Shown here: piece by piece, positions 1 to 7,274 of the stretch
Numbering within the stretch: position 1 is the stretch's first letter
Layout: each line of letters opens with the position of its first letter
NCBI GenBank assembly: GCA_021736385.1
Contig: JAIPFY010000033.1
Coordinates: 1 to 35,191, forward strand
Origin: Spirochaetia bacterium
GTDB taxonomy: Bacteria > Spirochaetota > Spirochaetia > CAKZLE01
Length of the DNA stretch: 35,191 bases
Direction: 5' to 3'
Position numbers and translations under genes: made by a program
The notes under the pieces: model-generated
What the model saw: the letters and a program-made list of their open reading frames with translations, nothing else
Databases searched by the model: none
What the model was told of the DNA's origin: nothing

Positions 1-1
1 C

Positions 2-520
2 ACCCGGGACCCCGAGCTCGCAGAGCTCATCAAGTTCGGGTACATGTGTGAACTCGGAGGGGTGATGAGCCCGTTCAATGCCTGGCTCATGCTCAGGGGA
101 CTGAAGACCCTGCATGTTCGCATGGAGCGGCACTGTACCAATGCTGCAGCTGCAGCACAGCTGCTGAACGGTCATCCGAAGGTGGAGCAGGTCTACTACC
201 CGGGTCTGGAGACCCATCCAGGACATGCTCTGGCTAAGGAGCAGATGAGAGGGTTCGGTGGAGTGATCAGTTTCGAGGTCAGAGGCGGCTTACAGGCGGC
301 AAGACGCTGCATCAACGCGTTCTCTCTGGCACAGATCGCCGTGAGTCTTGGAGACTGCGAGACGCTGGTCCAGCTCCCCGCAGCCATGACCCACCGGGGC
401 TATGATCATGAGAGACTCAAGGAGTTCGGGCTTACCGAGAGCATGATCCGCATCTCTGTGGGTATCGAACACAGCGATGCGATCCTCGGAGATATCACCC
501 GGGCGCTTGAGACGATCTGA
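2..520 (+). CDS. Methionine gamma-lyase / Cys-Met metabolism PLP enzyme, C-terminal part
   Basis: The reading frame is open from the first bases of the window to TGA at 518-520, so only about the last 172 residues are present and the start lies outside. The fragment carries the C-terminal domain of the fold-type I PLP family that includes methionine gamma-lyase, cystathionine gamma-synthase and cystathionine gamma-lyase. Recognisable blocks are SPFNAWLMLRGLKTL, VEQVYYPGL, the loop VSLGDCETLVQLPAAMTH that helps bind substrate, and the terminal MIRISVGIEHSD. The pattern VSLGxCExLxQxPAxMTH is typical for methionine gamma-lyase, which degrades methionine to methanethiol, ammonia and 2-oxobutyrate, but a gamma-synthase or other gamma-lyase cannot be excluded without the N-terminal half. 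The catalytic lysine is not in the window. The gene is convergent with the SPFH gene, and a 12-bp inverted repeat spans its stop codon. Confidence 0.85.
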   Translation, partial: TRDPELAELIKFGYMCELGGVMSPFNAWLMLRGLKTLHVRMERHCTNAAAAAQLLNGHPKVEQVYYPGLETHPGHALAKEQMRGFGGVISFEVRGGLQAARRCINAFSLAQIAVSLGDCETLVQLPAAMTHRGYDHERLKEFGLTESMIRISVGIEHSDAILGDITRALETI

Positions 521-539
521 TCCCACCAGCGCCCGGGTG
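496..539. terminator. 12-bp perfect inverted repeat around the methionine gamma-lyase stop codon
   Basis: The arms 496-507 (CACCCGGGCGCT) and 528-539 (AGCGCCCGGGTG) are perfect complements separated by 20 nt, and the TGA stop at 518-520 lies in the loop. There is no T-run on either side, so it is not a textbook intrinsic terminator. Its place between two convergent genes (next stop at 548) suggests a transcript-end or stabilising hairpin. Confidence 0.5.
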
Positions 540-547
540 TATCACGG

Positions 548-1450
548 CTACTGCTTGGACACCTTCTTGAGGGAAGCCACCAGCCCCGCGATATCGGAGA
601 GATCGGTGGGGATGACCAGCGTACTGGACTCCTTGGCGATCTTACCGAACTCCAGCAGATACTGCTCAGCGATCCGCAGACTGACGGCCTCAGAGCCTCC
701 GGGCTGAGAGACCTCCTGTGCGATGGCATGGATACTCATGGCAGTCGCCTCGGCGATCTGTCTGATCTCTGCCGCCTTACCTGCTGCCTCGTTGATCTGT
801 TTGATCTTCTGCCCTTCCGAACGAAGTTCTATCTCACGCTTGGCAGCTTCTGCCACGTTCACCGTCGCCTGTTTGCGGCCCTCTGATTCAGCGATGACCG
901 CCCGCTTCTCGCGTTCTGCACGCATCTGTTTTTCCATCGCCTCTTTCACGCTCTGAGGCGGTGTGATGTTCTTTATCTCGTACCGGGTGATCTTCACTCC
1001 CCAGGGATCGGAGGCCATATCGACAGCCTGCACGATCTCCGCGTTGATGTTATCGCGCTCTTCGAAAGTCTTGTCGAGTTCCAGCTTGCCGATGATGCTC
1101 CTCATCGTCGTCTGTGCGATCTGTGACGATGCGAACATGTAGTTGTCGATCCCATAGGATGCCCTTTTGGCATCTATGACCTTCAGATAGAGGATCCCGT
1201 CCACCTCCACTGCGACATTGTCACGGGTGATACAGGTCTGCGACTCCACGTCGACGGCGACCTCCTTGAGTGTATGACGGTAGGCGATCCGGTCAAGGAA
1301 CGGCATGAGCACGTGCAGCCCTGCAGTGAGGGTGCTCTGGTACTTTCCCAGCCGCTCGACCACGAACGCACTCTTCTGCGGGACGATCCGCATACTCGAG
1401 ATGATGATCACAAGCAGCAGCACTGCCAGACCGATGTAGACGAATATCAT
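548..1450 (-). CDS. SPFH/band 7 (stomatin/paraslipin, QmcA-like) membrane protein
   Basis: The 300-residue protein starts with a single membrane anchor (about residues 1-19, IFVYIGLAVLLLVIIISS), followed by the band 7 domain (VPQKSAFVVERLGKY, GLHVLMPFLDRIAY, about residues 22-190) and a long charged coiled coil (about 185-250, AEREKRAVIAESEGRKQA). This matches bacterial paraslipins, which form large membrane-anchored oligomers and are linked to microdomains and protein quality control. The frame is open to 1507, but the ATG at 1448-1450 is chosen because it starts directly with the anchor and AGGTG lies a few bases upstream. The NfeD gene ends 34 nt upstream on the same strand. NfeD/SPFH pairs are a known conserved operon, in which the NfeD OB-fold partners the SPFH scaffold. 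Confidence 0.92.
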   Translation of the reverse strand: MIFVYIGLAVLLLVIIISSMRIVPQKSAFVVERLGKYQSTLTAGLHVLMPFLDRIAYRHTLKEVAVDVESQTCITRDNVAVEVDGILYLKVIDAKRASYGIDNYMFASSQIAQTTMRSIIGKLELDKTFEERDNINAEIVQAVDMASDPWGVKITRYEIKNITPPQSVKEAMEKQMRAEREKRAVIAESEGRKQATVNVAEAAKREIELRSEGQKIKQINEAAGKAAEIRQIAEATAMSIHAIAQEVSQPGGSEAVSLRIAEQYLLEFGKIAKESSTLVIPTDLSDIAGLVASLKKVSKQ

Positions 1451-1484
1451 AGGGACACCTCTTGTTGGTATAGAATATCTGGAT

Positions 1485-1928
1485 TCACAGCTGCTCTGAG
1501 CTGTCAATGCTCTCTACAGTGAGTACGAGCCCGTTCCTTCCGGTCACGCGAACCTTCTCGCCCGCTTCGATCACCTGATCGGACTCCGCCGTCCAGGTGG
1601 TCCCCCCGAAGAAGACCGCACCGGGATGATCGGCGGTGATGCGAACCCTGACCACGACTACCGCGCCGATCGCTTCATCACTCTCCTGTTCATCCGAAGT
1701 CTTCCGATTCAGGACACGAAGTGCATAGCTGCGCAGCAGCAGCACTGATGCGACTGATACGATCAGGAAGATCAGCAGCTGTAAGGTGAGAGAGAGCGGC
1801 AGAAAGGTAAGCAGCAGTGCGGTGACCCAGGCACCGATACCGAAGAAGACGACGATGACACCGGGAGCTGCGAACTCCAGGAGGATCAGGGCAAGCCCTG
1901 CAAGGAACCAAAGTAATGCACTGCTCAT
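1485..1928 (-). CDS. NfeD family protein
   Basis: This 147-residue protein has hydrophobic N-terminal segments (SALLWFLAGLALILLEFAAPG, then two more up to about residue 68) and a soluble C-terminal part (about 80-147, with GAVFFGGTTWTAES and VRVTGRNGLVLTVE) that looks like the OB-fold domain of short NfeD proteins. It lacks the ClpP-like protease domain of long NfeD. Three in-frame ATGs are clustered at 1937, 1934 and 1928. The last is preferred because GAGGAG sits 9 nt upstream, though 1934 is possible. A TATACT hexamer at 1997-2002 (minus) could be its -10, but no good -35 is seen. It is the first gene of an operon with the SPFH gene, whose partner it is expected to be in the membrane. Confidence 0.85.
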   Translation of the reverse strand: MSSALLWFLAGLALILLEFAAPGVIVVFFGIGAWVTALLLTFLPLSLTLQLLIFLIVSVASVLLLRSYALRVLNRKTSDEQESDEAIGAVVVVRVRITADHPGAVFFGGTTWTAESDQVIEAGEKVRVTGRNGLVLTVESIDSSEQL

Positions 1929-2047
1929 AGACATCATCTCCTCGATCGATGGGGCACGGTACGATACATGTGCCATACCCTCTCTGTGTCATACACAGTA
2001 TACCGACAAAATCTCAGGTTTACCAGCTTTTACTGCAGGATGTCGGT

Positions 2048-2076
2048 TTGACCACGTCCCCTTTTGCTACTATACT
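2048..2076 (+). promoter_or_regulatory. Sigma-70-type promoter of the biotin transporter operon
   Basis: TTGACC (2048-2053) and TATACT (2071-2076) are separated by exactly 17 bp. Transcription should start near 2083, giving a leader of about 50 nt with GAGGA before the bioY ATG. No clear BirA-type inverted repeat was found in the leader. Confidence 0.7.
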
Positions 2077-2134
2077 CTCAAGCGAAGTCTCACGGGGGAC
2101 TTGTAACGAAACAGATCATCGAAGAGGAACTACT

Positions 2135-2734
2135 ATGCACATCCGCTCTATCGTACTCACCTCATTGTTCGCCGCACTCATAGCAGCAGGAGCCTACATA
2201 GCCATCCCGCTCGCACCGGTACCCATCACATTGCAGACCCTGTTCGTCATCACCGCAGGACTGCTCGGAGGAAGGAGGATCGGGACTGCTTCAGTCGGGA
2301 TATATCTTGCCGCAGGAGCTATCGGTCTTCCGGTCTTCTCAGGAGGGACCGGAGGTATCGCACATCTGGTCGGACCGACCGGTGGATTCATCTTCGGCTG
2401 GCTGCTCAGTGCCTTCCTTGCAGGACTCTTCTCTGACCTGGCAAGGAAGATCATGCATGCTCAGAAGGACCCGGAAGCGGGAGCTGAGCATCAGCACTCC
2501 AGATCGGTCATGCTGCTGCTGATCCTGGGGTCACTCACCGCTGCAGTCTCGGTCTATGTCACCGGCCTTCCCTGGCTCAAGTATGCAGTCGATCTGAGCT
2601 GGCAGAAGACCTTCGCTGTCGGGATGATCCCCTTCATCCCCGGAGATCTGCTCAAAGCAGCAGCAGGCGTCGCTATCGCACGGGTATTCATCCGAAGGAT
2701 CGACACCTTCCTCGATACCGAGGGAGCCAGATGA
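2135..2734 (+). CDS. bioY: Biotin ECF transporter S component BioY
   Basis: The 199-residue integral membrane protein binds biotin as the substrate-specific S component of an energy-coupling-factor importer. The N-terminal signature IAIPLAPVPITLQTLFVITAGLLGG is cut here to its core PLAPVPITLQTLF (about residues 26-38); it is followed by GIYLAAGAIGLPVFSGGTGG and LVGPTGGFIFGWLLSAF, both hallmarks of BioY, with about six membrane helices. The end, MIPFIPGDLLKAAAGVAIA, is also typical. The frame is open from 1949, but the ATG at 2135 starts at the conserved N-terminus and has GAGGA about 7 nt upstream. The stop overlaps the ecfA start as ATGA, so translation is coupled. With dedicated A and T genes directly behind, this is a group I BioYMN-type system. 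Confidence 0.95.
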   Translation: MHIRSIVLTSLFAALIAAGAYIAIPLAPVPITLQTLFVITAGLLGGRRIGTASVGIYLAAGAIGLPVFSGGTGGIAHLVGPTGGFIFGWLLSAFLAGLFSDLARKIMHAQKDPEAGAEHQHSRSVMLLLILGSLTAAVSVYVTGLPWLKYAVDLSWQKTFAVGMIPFIPGDLLKAAAGVAIARVFIRRIDTFLDTEGAR

Positions 2735-3486
2735 GCCAGCTTGAGGTCCGGGATCTCTCCTACCGATTCCCGGACGGGACCCATGCCCTGCAGCAGGTCA
2801 GCTTCACGGTGGAAGAAGGGAGCTTCACGGTGATCGCCGGCAGAAACGGCTCGGGAAAGACCATCCTACTGAGGATACTCAACGGACTGATCAAGCCTAC
2901 TTCAGGGGACGTGCGCATCGAAGGGATCGATGCAGCGGCACATCCGTATGAGGCGCGTAAGAAGTTCGGTCTGGTCTTCCAGCAGGCTGACAGCCAGATC
3001 GTAGGTCAGACTGTCAGCAGGGATATCGCCTTCGGGCTGGAGAACACCGGTGTCTCGAAAGAGGTGCTGAAGGTACGGGTACAGCAGATGCTGGAGATGA
3101 CCGGTCTGACCCCGCATGCCCACCAGCGTCCGAGGACCCTCTCGGGAGGAGAGAAGCGCCGTCTGACCATAGCCGATGTCATGGCAGTCTCTCCTGGTAT
3201 CATCGCCCTTGATGAACCGTTCTCAGGTCTCGACTACCCCGGAGTCCTGCAGGTCCTGCATCAGCTGGTACAGCTCAACCGCTCAGGACATACGGTGATC
3301 CTCGTCACCCATGACCTTGAGAAGGTCCTCGCACATGCAGACACCCTCATCCTGATGGATCAGGGACGCATCGCGGCGCAGGGACCGGTGCTGGAGACTC
3401 TCCCGGCTGCCGCCTCCTGCGGAGTACGCATGAGAAGAGTCCCCACCGCGGAGACGATCAGGGATATGACATGGCTGAACGACTGA
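2731..3486 (+). CDS. bioM: ECF transporter ATPase (EcfA/BioM)
   Basis: The 251-residue ABC ATPase energises biotin uptake. Walker A is GRNGSGKT (37-44), the Q-loop is VFQQ (about 82-85), the signature is LSGGE (137-141), Walker B is IIALDE (157-162) and the H-loop histidine is in VTHD (194). The motif VFQQADSQIVGQTV after the Q-loop is typical for ECF ATPases. Only one ATPase gene is present, so the complex probably uses a homodimer as in BioMNY. It overlaps bioY by 4 nt and the downstream T-component gene by 16 nt. Confidence 0.93.
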   Translation: MSQLEVRDLSYRFPDGTHALQQVSFTVEEGSFTVIAGRNGSGKTILLRILNGLIKPTSGDVRIEGIDAAAHPYEARKKFGLVFQQADSQIVGQTVSRDIAFGLENTGVSKEVLKVRVQQMLEMTGLTPHAHQRPRTLSGGEKRRLTIADVMAVSPGIIALDEPFSGLDYPGVLQVLHQLVQLNRSGHTVILVTHDLEKVLAHADTLILMDQGRIAAQGPVLETLPAAASCGVRMRRVPTAETIRDMTWLND

Positions 3487-4193
3487 TCTTCCATTATCAT
3501 GACCGCGATACCCCGCTTCACCGTCTGGACCCGCGTTCCAAGATGTTCGCGATGGCAGTACTGACGATCATGGTGTTCAACCTACCCCCGGCGGGGCTGC
3601 TGCTGATCATGCTCTATACGGCAACAGGCATCATCATTGCCGGCATGCCGATACGTGAGTACCGCAGGGAGTCTCTCTTCTTCGGGATGTTCGCGCTGAT
3701 CATCTTCCTCACCCGCTGGTGGGGCTCCTCGATGCCGCTTGAAGCTTTGATCGGGTCCCTGCGCTTCCTGACCATCGTGCTCATCGGGATGCTTATGACT
3801 GAGACCACCTCACCGGATGATATGGCACTGGCACTCTTCTGGCTGCTGCGCCGGTTCTCACGCAGGGCGGCCTATGGGGCGGCGGCACGGCTGAATCTGA
3901 CGGTGAGCTTCTTCCCCGTCATCTTCGATGCCGTACAGGAGATCTCAGAAGCCAGGAAGTCCAGGCAGGAACAGCGCCTGCGCAGACCGCTGCAGCGCAT
4001 GATCTCGATGAGTACACAGATACTCGATGTGATCATAGACCGGGCAGAGGAGATATCCTATGCGCTCGAATCAAGAGGCTTCCGGGAAGATATCCTGCAC
4101 GGGGAGCTCTCATGGGGCAGACGCGATACGCTGTTCCTGCTGCTCTCGACGCTCTGCTTCACTGCAGCGACAGCCGCCGTACTCATCCCATGA
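3471..4193 (+). CDS. bioN: ECF transporter transmembrane component (EcfT/BioN)
   Basis: The 240-residue membrane protein links the ATPase to BioY. The N-terminal HRLDPRSKMFAM (about 17-28) is the family hallmark. Four or more hydrophobic segments follow, then two C-terminal coupling-helix motifs with the family Ala-x-x-Ser/Arg pattern: ARKSR (161-165) and ALESRGF (198-204), which dock on the ATPase. It begins inside the last 16 nt of the ATPase gene and completes the bioY-ecfA-ecfT operon. Its 3' end overlaps the convergent EIIA/PII-like gene by 11 nt. Confidence 0.92.
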   Translation: MAERLIFHYHDRDTPLHRLDPRSKMFAMAVLTIMVFNLPPAGLLLIMLYTATGIIIAGMPIREYRRESLFFGMFALIIFLTRWWGSSMPLEALIGSLRFLTIVLIGMLMTETTSPDDMALALFWLLRRFSRRAAYGAAARLNLTVSFFPVIFDAVQEISEARKSRQEQRLRRPLQRMISMSTQILDVIIDRAEEISYALESRGFREDILHGELSWGRRDTLFLLLSTLCFTAATAAVLIP

Positions 4194-5010
4194 TCTTCAT
4201 CGACCCCCGGTAGATCGACACATCGGTGGTGATGATCATCGCCCCCTCTTTGCGATCGAGGTCTCCGGTGATCTTCTCTATCCCCTCGATGAGTTCGTGC
4301 TCCCGCTCTGCCGGGATCAGTGCCATGATGGTCTTGCTCTGATTCTTCCGTTCATTGAAGAAGCCGATGAAGGTGGCAAACAGCGGGATATTCGATATGT
4401 AGGCCCCCATCCCCGAGGATTCGGTGATGGTAGCCCCATCGATCCCCTCCTGGATGAAATACTCCAGGATATGATAGAGAAAATCTTCCATATAGAGCAC
4501 GACATACATCAGTTTCATCTTACGCTTGGCCGTAAGGGTGTCCATACTCTTCTCGACACTGCGCAGGAAGGTCTCGTAGAGCACACCGCTGGTCTTCGCA
4601 GCAAGCAGCTCCTTCTTGATATGGGTGGTCCCGAAGGCCCGGGAGATGCTTGCAAGGATCTGCACATGCTCATTCACCTTCTCTGCCGGCCCGATGATGA
4701 GAAAGAACAGATGCACCCTCTTGCGGTCGATCGCATCGAACTCGATCCCTGCCTTTGAGGCTGCGATCAGGACCAGGAACCGTGAGAGTCCCTCCAGTCT
4801 CATATGGGGAAGTGCCACCCCGTCACCGAACCCGGTACTGCCCTGATCCTCACGGTCCTTCAGTGCCTGATAGATCACATCCACCCCGAACGGGGCGATA
4901 TCAGGGTTCCTGACCGCCAGACCGGCCAGTTCATGCAGTGCGGTATCCTTCGTACGTGCAGTCATAGCTACACTGCAGCAGTCTTTATCGAGAATCTCGT
5001 AGAGTTCCAT
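4183..5010 (-). CDS. PTS EIIA-type domain fused to a PII-like domain, antiporter partner
   Basis: Residues 1-155 form a PTS EIIA type 2 (fructose/nitrogen class) domain, with the phospho-accepting histidine in GDGVALPH (H69). Residues from about 165 to 275 resemble a small PII-like, ferredoxin-fold domain: it starts with KLMYVVLYMEDFLYHILEYF, contains GIDGATITESSGMGAY, and ends with a strand GAMIITTDV. Such PII-like domains are known next to cation transporters. The start ATG overlaps the antiporter stop (TAATG), so the two are translationally coupled. The inference is that it senses phosphorylation state or a small ligand and gates the antiporter. No PTS EI, HPr or EIIB/C gene is in the window. 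It overlaps ecfT by 11 nt at the 3' end. Confidence 0.8.
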   Translation of the reverse strand: MELYEILDKDCCSVAMTARTKDTALHELAGLAVRNPDIAPFGVDVIYQALKDREDQGSTGFGDGVALPHMRLEGLSRFLVLIAASKAGIEFDAIDRKRVHLFFLIIGPAEKVNEHVQILASISRAFGTTHIKKELLAAKTSGVLYETFLRSVEKSMDTLTAKRKMKLMYVVLYMEDFLYHILEYFIQEGIDGATITESSGMGAYISNIPLFATFIGFFNERKNQSKTIMALIPAEREHELIEGIEKITGDLDRKEGAMIITTDVSIYRGSMKIMG

Positions 5011-6254
5011 TAATCTTCCTCCATTGCCCGCCTGATCGCCAGTCGCGAGAGCGACGGGCCTACAAGCTCATTCACAAAGACAGACAGTAATACGATATTC
5101 ACCATATCAGCGATCTGTTCAGCATACAGGTAGGTAAGTCCTTCGATCATGGGAGATGCCTGTATGAGCAGGACCAGCCCGATAGCCACTCCGGCCTGGG
5201 GGATCATACACAAGCCCAGATGGGTCTTCACACAGCCGGTAAGCCCTGAGAGCTTCGCACCGGTGCGCACCCCCCAGTACTTTGCCAGACCGCGGGCTGC
5301 GATGAAGGCGAACCCGGTGATCAGGATCTTGGTCTGGAACAGGACCCCCGGATCCAGCTCGGTACCGGCGATGACGAAGAAGAGCGCATACAGCGGCGGG
5401 GTGAGCGGTTCGATGGACTTGAACAGTCGATGGTTACGCGGCGATGCATTGATCAGCACGGTCCCTGCTGCCATGTTCGACATGAGCGGTGAGAGGTTGA
5501 GGATCGTGGCAAGGGCCGTCTCGATGAAGATGATGCCGAGTGTGATCAGCAGCATCTCATTGATCCCGTTCTTCTTCCGAGTCATCAGATGGATGAGAGC
5601 CCCCGCAGCCCCACCCATGAGCAGGGAGAAGGCGATCTCCTCGAAGGCATGCAGGATCAGGAAGCCCGCTCCGCTTGATGCGGGATTGAGGATCCCGACG
5701 ACCAGGGCGAAGACGACTCCGAAGATCGCCACGCAGCCGGCATCATCGAGAGCCACCAGCCCGTACAGATAATCGACGAACCGTCCGTGGGCTCTGAGGT
5801 TCTGCACGATAGCTACGGTGGCAGCCGGGGCTGTCGCCGTGGAGATGGCACCGAGCAGCAGGGCGAAGGGCAGATCGACCCTGAACAGCAGCATGACCAC
5901 CGTGACCGCCGCGAACGTGAGCCCTACCTGCAGGATCGTCATGATCACGATCTCCCGGCCCATGCTCTTGAGTTTCGCGGAGTAGAACTCACCGCCGATG
6001 GTCAGGGCGATCAGGCCCAGAGCGACATCGGTGACGAACTTCAGGGATTCACCCATCTCGGGATGGATGATCCCAGTGACCGTATCACCCATGATCAATC
6101 CTGCGAAGATGTAGCCGGTGATCTCAGGCAGTCGTACTCTCACGACCAGCCTGCCCATGATGTACCCGAAGAACAGCAGCAGTCCCACAGTCAGCAGCCC
6201 GTTGCTCCCGGCAATGGTACGGAACTCTATCAGTGTGTGTGTCAGTTGATTCAT
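5010..6254 (-). CDS. CPA2-type cation/proton antiporter
   Basis: This 414-residue protein has about 12 hydrophobic segments and is a monovalent cation:proton antiporter of the Na_H_exchanger family. Key blocks are VRVRLPEITGYIFAGLIMG (about 38-56), GAISTATAPAATVAIV (about 135-150) and the acidic pair ALDDAG (D170-D171), which corresponds to the ion-binding aspartates of electrogenic members. It has no C-terminal TrkA-N or TrkA-C domain, so regulation probably falls to the separate EIIA/PII-like protein encoded next, overlapping by one base. The ATG at 6252-6254 has no Shine-Dalgarno sequence. A strong promoter (TTGCCC-17-TACAAT) ends 7 nt before it, so the mRNA is probably leaderless. Confidence 0.88.
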   Translation of the reverse strand: MNQLTHTLIEFRTIAGSNGLLTVGLLLFFGYIMGRLVVRVRLPEITGYIFAGLIMGDTVTGIIHPEMGESLKFVTDVALGLIALTIGGEFYSAKLKSMGREIVIMTILQVGLTFAAVTVVMLLFRVDLPFALLLGAISTATAPAATVAIVQNLRAHGRFVDYLYGLVALDDAGCVAIFGVVFALVVGILNPASSGAGFLILHAFEEIAFSLLMGGAAGALIHLMTRKKNGINEMLLITLGIIFIETALATILNLSPLMSNMAAGTVLINASPRNHRLFKSIEPLTPPLYALFFVIAGTELDPGVLFQTKILITGFAFIAARGLAKYWGVRTGAKLSGLTGCVKTHLGLCMIPQAGVAIGLVLLIQASPMIEGLTYLYAEQIADMVNIVLLSVFVNELVGPSLSRLAIRRAMEED

Positions 6255-6261
6255 GAGCTAC

Positions 6262-6290
6262 ATTGTACAAGGTATGCAGATACCGGGCAA
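6262..6290 (-). promoter_or_regulatory. Promoter of the antiporter operon (leaderless type)
   Basis: On the minus strand, TTGCCC (6290-6285) and TACAAT (6267-6262) are spaced 17 bp. Seven bases (GTAGCTC) separate the -10 from the ATG at 6254, which puts the expected transcription start at or next to the A of the start codon. Confidence 0.65.
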
Positions 6291-6333
6291 TCATTTTGTT
6301 TTAATATTTCTGTGCTGACCGTCCATCTTCCGG

Positions 6334-6362
6334 ATGACTTCTCAGAAGTTCTTCGCTATACT
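6334..6362 (+). promoter_or_regulatory. Promoter of the DMT transporter gene
   Basis: ATGACT (6334-6339) and TATACT (6357-6362) have a 17-bp spacer. The -10 ends 9 nt before the ATG at 6372, leaving at most 2-3 nt of leader. Confidence 0.5.
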
Positions 6363-6371
6363 CATCTGCAT

Positions 6372-7274
6372 ATGAACACGACGATGATCTTCACCCCCCT
6401 GGCGATCCTGAACGGCAGTCTGATCGCGATCATGATCCTCTTCAATACCCTGCTCGGCAGTGCCGTCGGGCTCACCTTCTCCATCCTGGTGATCCAGAGT
6501 GCGGGGCTGCTGCTCACACTGCTGCTGTCCCTGCTTCGAAGCTATCCCAAGGGAGCTCCCGCCCCCGCGTACCTGAGGATCGGGGGAGCGCTCGGGGTTC
6601 CCATCGTGCTGCTGAACACCATCTGCTTTCTCAATATAGGGGCTTCACTCACGCTCGCCTGCGGGGTCCTCGGTCAGGCCTCGGCCTCTCTGGGAGCAGA
6701 TCTGACCGGGTTCCTCGGAGTTCGCCGATATGCCTTCGAAAAGCAGAAACTCATCGGGTTCCTGATCTCTCTGGTCGGGGTCGCCGTCATGGCCGTAGGC
6801 GGGAGCTTCTCACCGCTCTATATCCTGCTTGCGTTCTCTGCAGGCATCATCACGATCATCCAGATGATCATCAACTCGCAGCTTGCCGTGCGGATCGGGC
6901 TGTTCCGCAGCACCCGCAGCAACTTCGTAGGAGGGCTCATCGCCAGTGCGGCCCTCTGCCTCGCTGCAGGGGTCTCTCTCTCAGAGAGCGTGCGGCTGCT
7001 TCCGGACGTCCCGCTGCAGTATATCCTCGGAGGAGGCTGGCTCGGTGTCGTGATCGTCTTCACCATCAACTGGATCCTTCCCAGAATCCCGACAGTCTAC
7101 TCCTCTCTGCTGATGTTCTCAGGTCAGATCATCACCGCGATCATCATCGATGCCATGAGATACGGGTTCTTCCCCCGCGATCAGCTCATCGGAGCGATCT
7201 GCATCCTTGCCGGGATGCTCTACAATGTGAATGTTGACAGGATCGAGGAACAGAAGCGCTCCGCTGTCAGCTGA
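6372..7274 (+). CDS. DMT-family transporter, YdcZ (DUF606) type, duplicated form
   Basis: The 300-residue protein has about ten hydrophobic segments arranged as two similar halves of five. Each half has the YdcZ pattern: GGALGVPIVLLNTICFLNIG with GASLTLACGVLGQ in the first half, and LGGGWLGVVIVFTINWILPR with LLMFSGQIITAIIID in the second. Single-copy YdcZ proteins are about 150 residues, so this is the fused, duplicated form. The family belongs to the drug/metabolite transporter superfamily and the substrate is unknown. The frame is open upstream to 5787, inside the antiporter gene, but hydrophobic coding starts only at the ATG at 6372, directly after the promoter. It is convergent with the MutY-like gene and overlaps it by 8 nt. 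Confidence 0.82.
   Translation: MNTTMIFTPLAILNGSLIAIMILFNTLLGSAVGLTFSILVIQSAGLLLTLLLSLLRSYPKGAPAPAYLRIGGALGVPIVLLNTICFLNIGASLTLACGVLGQASASLGADLTGFLGVRRYAFEKQKLIGFLISLVGVAVMAVGGSFSPLYILLAFSAGIITIIQMIINSQLAVRIGLFRSTRSNFVGGLIASAALCLAAGVSLSESVRLLPDVPLQYILGGGWLGVVIVFTINWILPRIPTVYSSLLMFSGQIITAIIIDAMRYGFFPRDQLIGAICILAGMLYNVNVDRIEEQKRSAVS

Noticed and set aside
2077-2134. BirA-type operator before bioY
   Set aside because: Only a loose half-site (TTGTAAC) is seen without a matching inverted half at the right distance.
5787-6371. N-terminal extension of the DMT transporter into the antiporter gene
   Set aside because: The extension is antisense to the antiporter, is rich in Gln/His/Asp, and lies upstream of the promoter found at 6334-6362.
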